Positions 54,477 through 64,000 of a stretch of DNA of 64,000 bases are shown piece by piece; within the stretch, counting starts at the first letter, position 1, and each line of letters begins with the position of its first letter. The stretch is taken from contig CM066319.1 of NCBI GenBank assembly GCA_033807775.1, forward strand, positions 161,820,983-161,884,982, given 5' to 3'. The position numbers and the translations under genes are program-made. The DNA comes from Saussurea involucrata. Taxonomy: Eukaryota > Streptophyta > Magnoliopsida > Asterales > Asteraceae. The notes under the pieces were generated by a model. The model did no database searches, was not told the DNA's origin, and saw nothing but the letters and a program-made list of their open reading frames with translations.

Positions 54477-55329
54477 GGCCATCGGTACCCCATCCCTCTA
54501 TCTTTCAAAGATTCAAGCTCCACATCAGCGCCACATCAGCTTTTCTCCTAACCCTCACTCAATCCCTAAACACCCTTACCCCATTCCCTCAAACCCTTTT
54601 GCCACCTCATTTATTTTAATTCTTTTATTTATACATTTAATTATTTAACAAAATAAAAATATTTATATATTTTTTAATAAATAAAAATAAGATAAATAAT
54701 AAAAATAAAAATTCATATTATTCATTAAAAATAAAAATTACAAAATAAATTTAAAAATCTACTCGTCGTCATTGTTGGGAACTTGGATACGCCAAATATG
54801 TTCGACCAAATCCGACCGAAGGTTATTATGATTGTGCAGTCTGTCGAAAAAATTCCCTTTGTAGATTCAACAACCCGTCGGTGTCTACGGATGATGATGA
54901 TGCGGTTGGTGAACCGGGTTGTGGCGAATCCATATTGTTTAAAATATAGAGAATGAAAGAGTGTTTGAGAGAGTTTGAGAGGTGTGAAAAATAAGAGGTT
55001 GAGAGAATTTGAGAGAGTTTGAGAGGTGTGAAAAATAAGAGGTTGAGAGAATTTTAGAGAGTTTGAGAGGTGTGAGAAATAAGAGGTTGAGGGTTAAATA
55101 TATAATGGGATTAAATTGAGAAAAAAATTTATTTATTTTTGTTTACAAAGAGCCGTTCAACGGCATTATTTTTAAAAATTAAATTAATTTTTTTTAATAA
55201 CTCTTCGGGATGAATCGGGATCCCGAACCCGGAATCCATCCCGCCCCGCCATCCCCGCAAGGGCCGTAGCCCATTCCCGCTGAGCCCGAAGGCATCCCGA
55301 GCCCCATCCCGAGCCGGGTACGGATGGCC
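54477..55329 (-). mobile_element. E2: deletion derivative of the same Harbinger family
   Basis: 853 bp, ends GGCCATCGGTACCC / GGGTACGGATGGCC. TAA (54474-54476) on the left is shared with E1; TTA (55330-55332) is on the right. Its ends match E1, but the core holds transposase scraps instead of the Myb gene. This parallels how small elements such as mPing derive from Ping. Confidence 0.87.
54758..54931 (-). pseudogene. fused ends of a PIF/Harbinger transposase gene
   Basis: On the minus strand, ATG 54931 starts MDSPQPGSPTASSSSVDTDG. After about 35 codons it joins, in another frame, a tail reading NNLRSDLVEHIWRIQVPN and a TAG. The motif DLVEHIW closely resembles the C-terminus of PIF/Harbinger DDE transposases. 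The whole catalytic middle is gone. The assignment rests on this tail and on the element context. Confidence 0.65.
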
Positions 55330-55332
55330 TTA

Positions 55333-55575
55333 GGTGGGTCTTTATTTTGAGATAAATTAAAATATAAAATGCAATAAAAATAGAGTATTACAAAACTAAA
55401 AACACGGTAACAAGCTTGATTTATCTTGAAATTTACATGAACATAGAATATATTTTTGTTTGATTTTTATTTTGGTAAATCATATTTTAAATGTCCATTT
55501 AAGGATTTTATAGTTTGAAAATCATTTATTTCCCTACGCAATGTTAATGTAGTGCTCGCATGAGGTAAAATACAA
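55333..55575. other. unassigned AT-rich spacer
   Basis: No gene or repeat recognised; precedes the target duplication of the Pack-MULE. Confidence 0.5.
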
Positions 55576-56099
55576 TAAATGTTTGGGAATTTAATTAAAA
55601 TACTCAAAGTTTGACTTTGACTTATCAAAATATCCATTTTCTCCCGTTTTTAACAAAATACTCATTTTTTCCGCGAAGGAGGTCTGTGATCGCCGGCAGG
55701 GACCATTTTTGAAAAATTCCATCCCGCGATCGGGAAGGAGTCCCGCGATGGTTCTAATTTTGGTGACTTTTCAATTGCAATTTACATTTTCAACCCCTAT
55801 ACTTATTTACTTACTTTACTTTATCCCTTTATTTTCATAATTTTAATTTTACATTTAACACATATAATCGTTTATTAACTAAAATACGTTAAAAAAACGT
55901 TTTAATTTTAACAAGTTACACCATTATGATCGTCTCTTCGATACGTTCGAAATGAGCCTAATATTGAATATTTTTGGATTTATTATTTTATTATATATCA
56001 TATATACTACATAAAATATTTTTTATATTTAAAATTCATATTCTTATAGTTAATTATTTAATTTATGGTACTCTTATAGTTAAAATACGTTTTATTTAT

Positions 56100-56335
56100 T
56101 TTATTATCGATGGTCCAAGTGTAAGTATTAAAAATTGGCGGAGACTTTGTGATGGACAGACATCGATCCTTTTGTGCATACTCTGTAACTGCAATTCATT
56201 CAGCTCCAAACACACATGAATCATCATTCGCCAAATACCCATTTTCACAATTCTTAAATGAGTCCAATGATACCAACTTGTCAAAACCCCATTGCATATT
56301 CTTCTCGTGAAACCTTGTCCTATTGCCATTCACGA
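56100..56335 (-). pseudogene. captured plant MATH-domain gene fragment
   Basis: On the minus strand, after a likely intron end (TGTGTTTATAG at about 56335-56345), the reading includes MQWGFDKLVSLDSFKNCENG, then YLANDDSCVFGAE. After one TGA it continues IAVTEYAQKDRCLSITKSPP and ends YTWTID. WGFD...L, GYL.ND..VFGAE and YTW.I.N are hallmarks of plant proteins with tandem MATH domains; here the end of one repeat and the start of the next are present. Such proteins act as adaptors, often in protein degradation. The fragment lacks start and end, so it is not a working gene. Confidence 0.8.
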
Positions 56336-56644
56336 TATCTATAAACACATACAAATAATAATAATTTAAAACGATTTAATGAATTAGTTAATATATGATT
56401 ATTATGTTAATGCGATAGGAGTGTAAAACAAAATTGAAAAAAATAAGAGATGTACCATAAATTAAATAATTAACTATAAGGGTATGAATTTTAAATATTA
56501 AAAATATTTTTATGTAGTATATATGATATATAATAAAATAAATAAATCCAAAAATATTCAATATTGGGCTCATTTCGAACGTATCGAAGAGACGATTATA
56601 ATGGTGTAACTTGTTAAAATTAAAACGTATTTTTTTAACGTACT

Positions 56645-59055
56645 TGTAACACCCTAAAAATCAGGGCAAATTTAAATCTTAAAAATTGCTACAAGTTATG
56701 ATCGTAAAACTTCAAACTTCTATAACCTGAGGATCAAATGTAAGGGTTTTATATACAGTACATCTAATTCAAATAACATATTAATCTAATCATACATCAT
56801 AATCAGATTAATTAAGTTATCTAATCCTTTGTCCCAAAAGCATCAAAAGAACAGCTAGATCCTCCGTTATCTCTAAGTTTAAGTCTTTCCAAAAGATCCT
56901 CATTACACTTTCCCGCTTACTTCCCGGAGCTTGTACCTGGTAAGAAAATTCAACTTGAAACATTAGGCTTTCGCCTAGTGAGAATATTCAAATCAAATTA
57001 AAGTTAAACAATTAAAATCTCAACAGATAAAACAAACCTGTTCTCGCCCATCTTACCGTACAACAACTCCTTTCAATACTGGGAATCTACCCCACTCCCA
57101 TACTATTCGTCTAGCCATAATATCACTATCAAGAGTTTACTATAAATCATCCCAGATTCAAAGTCATTACTCTTATCTAAGAAATTACAAGTCAAAACCT
57201 GCCTATTTCTTAATCCGGAAGTAGAGATTACAAATTACTTTATGCCTATCTCTAATCTTCCTTTCACAACGGGAAATCTCCGATCTTCCTTTCGAAATGG
57301 GAATTACAAATCAAAATCTGCCTATTCCACATTTCACGTCCTCACCATCTCAGAATCACTGACCCCAATGGGATTAATATATCGCGATACACAACCGGGG
57401 CCCTCACGATGATTCAAGATACGCTCGTTCACTAGAAATTACATCCCTTGGTCAAATGGAAAGTATTTCGGTTCCCATTAGACCGTACCCAGGTGCCCTA
57501 CTATGACCGGATGCCTATTTCTAGCAATCGCCACACAATACATAAGTATTATTACTCTTACTATTATATGTGCATAACATACAATATATTCATCTCCAAA
57601 ACATATTCTATATATAAACATTTATAAAGAATATTAATAGTCTTGACACCTCGATTTCTTAACTATCCCCTCATTGCATTTTAGCACGGGGATCAACATA
57701 TCATAACTTTTAGTCATCTATTTGGACTCATTACTAATTAAGACGAGTCCTTAATAACATGTTCAAACATACATATTATATATCTATTTCAATATTAATT
57801 GCTGAATTTTAAAGAGAGTTGAATAAACTCACCTGTTAGTAGACGCGTTACCCTTTCCTTGTTTCCGTCACTAACTTTCCAGAGATCTGAAATACTCAAA
57901 TACATAAAGTACTGGTATTAATCTACTGTTCCGGTCCCTTAAAGATTTAAAAATATTAAGTAATCCAAAATCCTCGGTTGAAGTCGCAACCAACTGTTGA
58001 GACATGACACTATTCAACTGCTGAAGTCGCAACCAACTGTTGAGACATGACACTATTCAAAGTCGCAACCGACTGTTGAGACATGACACTATTCATCTGT
58101 TGAAGTCGCAACCAACTGTTGAGACATGACACTATTCAAAGTCGCAACCAACTAATATTCAAACATGTCTCAACCAACTAACATTCAAACATGTCTCAAC
58201 CAACTAACATTCAAACATGTCTCAACCAACTAACATTCAAACACGTCTCAACCAACTAAAAAGCGTAAAAACCCAGAATTTGAAGATTTAAGCTATGCAT
58301 GTTTCTATAAATTTGCAGATATGTTCAATACTACTATTCTAACATATCTATTAACTTAGATTCCCAAAACATTCCAAAATCATCAAAACCCATTTTATTC
58401 TTATAAAAGCTTATAAACACAAAATTCATGCTTCCAACCATACATATTTCTAATAATCTGCAGATATGCTTAGGACCATTAACATAACAAGATTCTCAAA
58501 TCAGATTATAATAATCTTCAAAATCATCTAAAACCCACATCAAACTCCATAGCAAATCCTTATCTATAGAAATAGAAATTTATACAAGAAGATTACCTTG
58601 ATTTGATTTCCACAAATTTAGCTTAATTCTCCAGTTGGTAAATATCAGTTAATCTTCTTGTTCTTTTGGCTTTTCTTTCTTCTTTTCTATCTCGCTCTCT
58701 TTCTTTTACCCAAAATACACACACTTCACTTTGACACCATATGACCTACACATGGGATATGAGGACACCTCCTCATTGAGTCCATCTTTTACTGTGAGGT
58801 TGACACCTCAATCAACATTAATCCATCCAAACCTCCAACTTCCTTTAACTAGCAAAATATACCCTCATACTTTCAAATTAAAATTAAAGTTTACCCTTTA
58901 ACTTATAACTCCACCCAATAAATTACGTAACTTAATCGGGGATAAACTCTAAAATTAATTTATCAAATAAACGATCGCAACTTATTAAATATTTATACTC
59001 ACATTATTTAATAAACTAAATATAATTCTTATATAGCAAAAATCGAGATGTTACA
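56645..59055 (-). repeat. element D LTR, left copy, 2411 bp
   Basis: Begins TGTAACACCC and ends GAGATGTTACA. It contains a longer minisatellite (57980-58260) than the right LTR. Short frames seen in both LTRs (for example 57871-58053) come from this repeat and are not genes. Confidence 0.93.
57980..58260. repeat. minisatellite with inverted GTTGAGACATG / CATGTCTCAAC words
   Basis: Units of about 43 bases containing CAACCAACTGTTGAGACATG repeat, followed by four or five 25-base units ATTCAAACATGTCTCAACC. The two unit types contain inverse words. The right LTR (61310-61435) has a shorter array. Confidence 0.88.
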
Positions 59056-59944
59056 ATACTCCCCAACTTGAAAATGATTTCGTCCTCGAAATCAAAGTTA
59101 GGTAAACAAATGAGGATATTTAATCTTCATATCCTCTTCTGTCTCTAAAATCACATTAACACCTCAATGATATAATACCATTGTACCTATAACCACATTC
59201 TTAGATTGTAATTTCTCAAAAGATTTCTCTAAAATCGTTTCCAGTTCCTTGACACAACGACTCATACCATCCACTCTCACTTTAATATTTGAAATCACAT
59301 CATACCAACATGAAATATTTTATATAAATATCTCTTCATTTCAAGTCTTACATACTTAATTACAGATAAAAGTCTAGCAAGAACAATGACTTGACTTTCC
59401 ACGTTTTCTGGATCTTACATCCTTCAACATTACCCGCTCCCCAACTTAAATTCGCAAGCCTCCTTATAGCAACTGTTATCATCAAATCTTTATCCAACTA
59501 TAACTTGATCTTCTTTAATTATCTCAATCATTTAAGCATCTATCAATAATGACAACTGATATAGCTACCCTTTGATACGGACCAACATATATAACAGATA
59601 AGTTAACACAAAGAAATAACCATAATAAATGGTCACACTTAACCAGATACACGAAACGTACCTTAACGCTCATTAGTCACTGTAACAATTTAGAAACAAG
59701 TATAATCGTATAACAATATATTCAAAATAACACTAGCTAATTGAAATTGTGAACATACTATACACGAGAATCCTCTTTACCATCGTTACAGTACTAATTT
59801 CACGTACTTTCGTCAAGTCTAAGACTATCCTGTCTTAGTACTTCTACCCATCTCTCACATATCATAACTTAATTCATCTCAGCTTAAGTCTAGGTATCTC
59901 ACTAACATACCTAGTTCACTTAAACTAATGCTCTGATACCATAT
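59056..59944 (-). other. internal region of element D
   Basis: 889 bases. At the left edge is the polypurine tract. The segment 59098-59155 (minus strand) reads VILETEEDMKIKYPHLFT and a stop, matching the end of Pol in element B ([15 protein letters not shown]). The rest has no recognised coding sequence. The right edge is the leader, with a TTAAGTCTAGGTA block shared with A and B, and the primer site. Confidence 0.82.
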
Positions 59945-62225
59945 TGTAACACCCTAAAAATCAGGGCAAATTTAAACCTTAAAAATTGCTACAAGTTATG
60001 ATCGTAAAACTTCAAACTTCTATAACATGAGGATCAAATGTAAGGGTTTTATATACAGTACATCTAATTCAAATAACCTATTAATCTAATCATACATCAT
60101 AATCAGATTAATTAAGTTATCTAATCCTTTGTCCCAAAAGCATCAAAAGAACAGCTAGATCCTCCGTTATCTCTAAGTTTAAGTCTTTCCAAAAGATCCT
60201 CATCACACTTTCCCGCTTACTTCCCGGAGCTTGTACCTGGTAAGAAAATTCAACTTGAAACATTAGGCTTTCGCCTAGTGAGAATATTCAAATCAAATTA
60301 AAGTTAAACAATTAAAATCTCAACAGATAAAACAAACCTGTTCTCGCCCATCTTACCGTACAACAACTCCTTTCAATACTGGGAATCTACCCCACTCCCA
60401 TACTATTCGTCTAGCCATAATATCACTATCAAGAGTTTACTATAAATCATCCCAGATTCAAAGTCATTACTCTTATCTAAGAAATTACAAGTCAAAACCT
60501 GCCTATTTCTTAATCCGGAAGTAGAGATTACAAATTACTTTATGCCTATCTCTAATCTTCCTTTCACAACGGGAAATCTTCGATCTTACCTATAAAATGG
60601 AAATCTCCGATCTTCCATTCGAAATGGGAATTACAAATCAAAATCTGCCTATTCCACATTTCACGTCCTCACCATCTCAGAATCACTGACCCCAATGGGA
60701 TTAATATATCGCGATACACAACCGGGGCCCTCACGATGATTCAAGATACGCGCGTTCACTAGAAATTACATCCCTTGGTCAAATGGCAAGTATTTCGGTT
60801 CCCATTAGACCGTACCCAGGTGCCCTACTATGACCGGATGCCTATTTCTAGCAATCGCCACACAATACATAAGTATTATTACTCTTACTATTATATGTGC
60901 ATAACATACAATATATTCATCTCCAAAACATATTCTATATATAAACATTTATAAAGAATATTAATAGTCTTGACACCTCGATTTCTTAACTATCCCCTCA
61001 TTGCATTTTAGCACGGGGATCAACATATCATAACTTTTAGTCATCTATTTGGACTCATTACTAATTAAGACGAGTCCTTAATAACATGTTCAGACATACA
61101 TATTATATATCTATTTCAATATTAATTGCTGAATTTTAAAGAGAGTTGAATAAACTCACCTATTAGTAGACGCGTTACCCTTTCCTTGTTTCCGTCACTA
61201 ACTTTCCAGAGATCTGAAATACTCAAATACATAAAGTACTGGTATTAATCTACTGTTCCGGTCCCTTAAAGACTTAAAAATATTAAGTAATCCAAAATCC
61301 TCGGTTGAAGTCACAACCAACTGTTGAGACATGACACTATTCAACTGCTGAAGTCGCAACCAACTGTTGAGACATGACACTATTCAAAGTCGCAACCAAC
61401 TAACATTCAAACATGTCTCAACCAACTAAAAAGCGTAAAAACCCAGAATTTAAAGATTTAAGCTATGCATGTTTCTATAAATTTGCAGATATGTTCAATA
61501 CTACTATTCTAACATATCTATTAACTTAGATTCCCAAAACATTCCAAAATCATCAAAACCCATTTTATTCTTATAAAAGCTTATAAACACAAAATTCATG
61601 CTTCCAACCATACATATTTCTAATAATCTGCAGATATGCTTAGGACCATTAACATAACAAGATTCTCAAATCAGATTATAATAATCTTCAAAATCATCTA
61701 AAACCCACATCAAACTCCATAGCAAATCCTTATCTATAGAAATAGAAATTTATACAAGAAGATTACCTTGATTTGATTTCCACAAATTTAGCTTAATTCT
61801 CCAGTTGGTAAATATCAGTTAATCTTCTTGTTCTTTTGGCTTTTCTTTCTTCTTTTCTATCTCTCTCTCTTTCTTTTACCCAAAATACACACACTTCACT
61901 TTAACACCATATGACCTACACATGGGATATGAGGACACCTCCTCATTGAGTCCATCTTTTACTGTGAGGTTGACACCTCAATCAACATTAATCCATCCAA
62001 ACCTCCAACTTCCTTTAACTAGCAAAATATACCCTCATACTTCCAAATTAAAATTAAAGTTTACCCTTTAACTTATAACTCCACCCAATAAATTACGTAA
62101 CTTAATCGGGGATAAACTCTAAAATTAATTTATCAAATAAACGATCGCAACTTATTAAATATTTATACTCACATTATTTAATAAACTAAATATAATTCTT
62201 ATATAGCAAAAATCGAGATGTTACA
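59945..62225 (-). repeat. element D LTR, right copy, 2281 bp
   Basis: Near-identical to the left LTR. It lacks about 150 bases of minisatellite and has about 30 extra bases near 60580-60612 (a local duplication around CTCCGATCTTCC). It ends ATGTTACA, followed by GTATT. Confidence 0.93.
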
Positions 62226-62502
62226 GTATTTTAGTTAATAAACGATTATATGTGTTAAATGTAAGTAAATAAGTATAGGGGTTGAAAGTGTAAATTGCAA
62301 TTGAAAAGTCACCAAAATTAGAACCATCGCGGGACTTCTTCGCGATCGCGGGATGGAATTTTTCAAAAATGGTCCCTGTCCGCGATCGCGGACCCCCTTT
62401 TGCGGAAAAAATGGGTATTTTTGTTAAAACGGGAGATAAATGGGTATTTTGGTAAGTCAAAGTCAAACTTTGGGTATTTTAATTAATTTCCCTAAATGTT
62501 TA

Positions 62503-62778
62503 GGGCATCTCCAATGGGTCATACTATATCTTACACCAAATTATAAAAATAGTGTAAAAAGTAGTGTAAAATTTGGTGTTAATAGCAAGTCTTCTTCAAT
62601 GGGTAACACTATTTGTAAAAAGTAGTGTAAATGAATAGTGTTACACCGAATATAGTGTAATACTATTCATTACACCAAATTTAGTGTCAAAAATAGAGAC
62701 CCCATTGAAGATGTGAATAGTGTCATTTACACCAAATTTAACGTTTAAGGTAAGATTTAGTGACCTCATTGGAGATGG
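62503..62778. mobile_element. MITE, copy 2 (inverse of 47771-48071)
   Basis: Begins GGGCATCTCCAATGGGTC after TTA and ends CATTGGAGATGG. The internal GTGTAA/TTACAC words match copy 1 in reverse. The right flank lost its duplication. It lies directly beside the Pack-MULE. Confidence 0.78.
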
Positions 62779-62887
62779 ATGCGTTTATTGAAAATATGTT
62801 CCAAAAAATAAAAATTTGTTTCATTTCATGCATTTTGCCAAATATTACTAGTTTTCACTTTTAACACAACAGTACATCTATTATATA

Positions 62888-64000
62888 GGGAAATTAATTA
62901 AAATACCCTAAGTTTGACCATCACTTACCAAAATGCCACAAATCTCTCCCATCTTACAAAAATGCCACAAAAATCCGCGGTGGCCCCGCGATCGCGGGCC
63001 CCAGGCCACGTGTCACCAAACTTTGCCCACTTTGCCCGCGTTGGTCCCTCAAGAATGATCGCGGTCCAGCTTTCCCCCCTCAAGAATGCCTGTGTTGGCA
63101 GTTTTGGTCCCTGCCCGCGTTGGGCCCCCGCGATCGCGGGCTAACCCGCTACTTTTCGAATTTACAGTTTGGTCCATGAAGTTTGTTGCAAATTAAAAAA
63201 AAACATTAATGGTCCCTATAGTTTTTAGGTTATCATTTTATGTGGTTTTTAATGTATTGTTTCCTTTCCATTTTAATGTTTTTAATATAGAAATTCACTT
63301 AAGTTATGTAACAAGGAAATTAATTAACAACATCATATAAAAATTATTGCAAATCATCTTCCCAACCAAAACGGATACAGTGCATTTAAACAAAGAAATC
63401 TATCACTGGAAGGCGTCCTGGAGTCCTGTGATCAAGTTAACCTTTTCCTTGATCACGTCCTCCATTTCTATGTAGTCCGATTCGAGTTCTTCCAGTTTCT
63501 CTTCAACTTCCTTAATCTCTCGTTGCAGCTGCCGAACGTGAGCCCTAGTCATGGCCAGTTCTCGTTTATTCTCCGCTAGATACTCCATTTTCCCCTGCTG
63601 AATCCCCCTGTTATGGTTCCACATACCCTTTACCTTTTTGATATCGGCGTTCGCCTCATCAATGGCTTTTTGCACTGCGGGAGTAATTCGTTGACTTTGT
63701 CGAAGACCCGTCGGCATAAAATCATACATTGGTGGGGTTCTCATGCCATTATCGAAGTAGTAATTGTCGGATGCCATCTCCCAGTCTGCTTCCTCCTCAG
63801 GCGTGAATGGAAAATCGGCTGCAGTTCGCCCACAGTTTGTCCACTCCTCGTCTGTTTCCGGTACCTTCCAGGTACTCCGGAGAGCTCCGTCGTTCAGTGG
63901 TTGGTAGGCTCCCGAACGTGAAGTTCCAGCCACATCCGCCGACCTGTTCCCCCTTGATCTTGAACCTCCATCCATTGTGTTAAGAAAAGCGAGAGTGTGT
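62888..64000. mobile_element. MULE-c: start of a third element of the same MULE family
   Basis: Begins GGGAAATTAATTAAAATACC at 62888, as in MULE-a and the Pack-MULE, with the same follow-on (AAGTTTGACCATCACTTACC). GC-rich palindromes CCGCGATCGCGGG lie at about 62985 and 63128. The other end is beyond the window. A coiled-coil gene lies inside. Confidence 0.75.
63403..63975 (-). CDS. 190-residue coiled-coil protein in MULE-c, function unknown
   Basis: ATG 63975 to stop 63403. The N-terminus is Gly/Ser/Arg-rich (MDGGSRSRGNRS), followed by an acidic middle (DFPFTPEEEADWEM). A long charged heptad-like tail (RAHVRQLQREIKEVEEKLEE, then LESDYIEMEDVIKEKVN) predicts a coiled coil. No known domain recognised. 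It resembles the MULE-a coiled-coil gene in build and in ending on an aromatic residue after a short helix, but not clearly in sequence. It reads toward the visible terminal repeat, unlike its counterpart in MULE-a. It could belong to the element or be a captured host gene. Confidence 0.55.
   Translation of the reverse strand: MDGGSRSRGNRSADVAGTSRSGAYQPLNDGALRSTWKVPETDEEWTNCGRTAADFPFTPEEEADWEMASDNYYFDNGMRTPPMYDFMPTGLRQSQRITPAVQKAIDEANADIKKVKGMWNHNRGIQQGKMEYLAENKRELAMTRAHVRQLQREIKEVEEKLEELESDYIEMEDVIKEKVNLITGLQDAFQ

Larger units (their letters stand above)
56645..62225 (-). mobile_element. Element D: non-autonomous chromovirus derivative with long LTRs
   Basis: LTRs 56645-59055 and 59945-62225 (2.4 and 2.3 kb) flank only 889 bases. 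Target duplication GTACT (56640-56644) / GTATT (62226-62230), one mismatch. The primer site at 59930-59941 reads TGGTATCAGAGC on the minus strand, perfect for initiator tRNA-Met. The polypurine tract is at 59056-59068. The internal part keeps the last codons of a chromovirus pol. LTR copies differ by few substitutions, so insertion was recent. It can move only with proteins from another element. Confidence 0.9.
55585..62492 (-). mobile_element. Pack-MULE carrying a MATH-domain fragment, split by element D
   Basis: Terminal repeats begin GGGAATTTAATTAAAATAC (55585) and end GTATTTTAATTAATTTCCC (62492). A perfect 9-base duplication, TAAATGTTT, flanks it (55576-55584 and 62493-62501). The terminal repeats are about 450 bases long, and element D sits in the right one. 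The core (about 56065-56455) holds part of a host gene and no transposase. Capture of host gene pieces between MULE terminal repeats defines a Pack-MULE. The repeats belong to the same family as MULE-a. Confidence 0.87.

Noticed and set aside
57871..58053. 60-residue frame, repeated at 61198-61380
   Set aside because: It is made by the minisatellite in the LTRs of element D and has no start context or domain.

Overview
This window looks like an intergenic or heterochromatin-like stretch of a plant nuclear genome, probably a eudicot. No intact ordinary host gene was found. The evidence is the mix of plant-specific transposon families: Sirevirus-like Ty1/copia, chromoviruses primed by initiator tRNA-Met, an Athila-type gag primed by tRNA-Asp, plant LINEs with an RRM-type ORF1, MULEs, PIF/Harbinger elements and MITEs. 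There are also short GT-AG introns and a captured plant MATH-domain fragment. A closer taxonomic call is not supported by what I can see.

Layout from left to right. (1) 1-5144 is the 3' part of a deleted Sirevirus-like copia element. It is inserted in LINE1 (5145 to about 17480). LINE1 is itself split at 7166-15104 by a coding-free LTR element, 'A', with target duplication GGGTA. (2) A Tourist-like MITE lies at 17626-17894. (3) Solo LTR 'S1' (18301-28615, duplication ATAAC) contains a full chromovirus, 'B' (19024-27230, duplication GTTCC), on the minus strand. B has an open pol but a broken gag. (4) Solo LTR 'S2' (29752-38390, duplication AACAA) contains a gag-protease-only element of Athila type (30794 to about 38109). 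(5) LINE2 (about 39535-44290) belongs to the LINE1 family but has lost its reverse transcriptase. (6) 44.8-48.1 kb holds a tRNA-derived SINE, short DNA transposons and a 1.3 kb MULE-type element with a perfect 9-bp duplication. (7) A two-gene MULE (48137-52293) carries a MURA-like transposase and a convergent coiled-coil gene. (8) Two Harbinger derivatives stand side by side: E1 (52510-54473) keeps a Myb/SANT-like gene, and E2 (54477-55329) keeps only the two ends of a transposase gene. (9) A Pack-MULE (55585-62492, duplication TAAATGTTT) carries a MATH-domain fragment and is split by the non-autonomous LTR element 'D' (56645-62225). (10) A MITE and the start of a third MULE of the same terminal-repeat family close the window.

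How the parts relate: A, B and D share the leader, the primer site and, in part, the polypurine region. The simplest reading is autonomous chromoviruses (B-like) alongside deletion derivatives that depend on them. E1 and E2 look like complementary deletion products of one autonomous Harbinger element. The three MULEs share terminal repeats and may share one transposase source. The strongest leads for something undescribed are the two-gene MULE with its coiled-coil partner, the E1/E2 pair, and the short palindromes clustered in the LTRs and terminal repeats of unrelated families.
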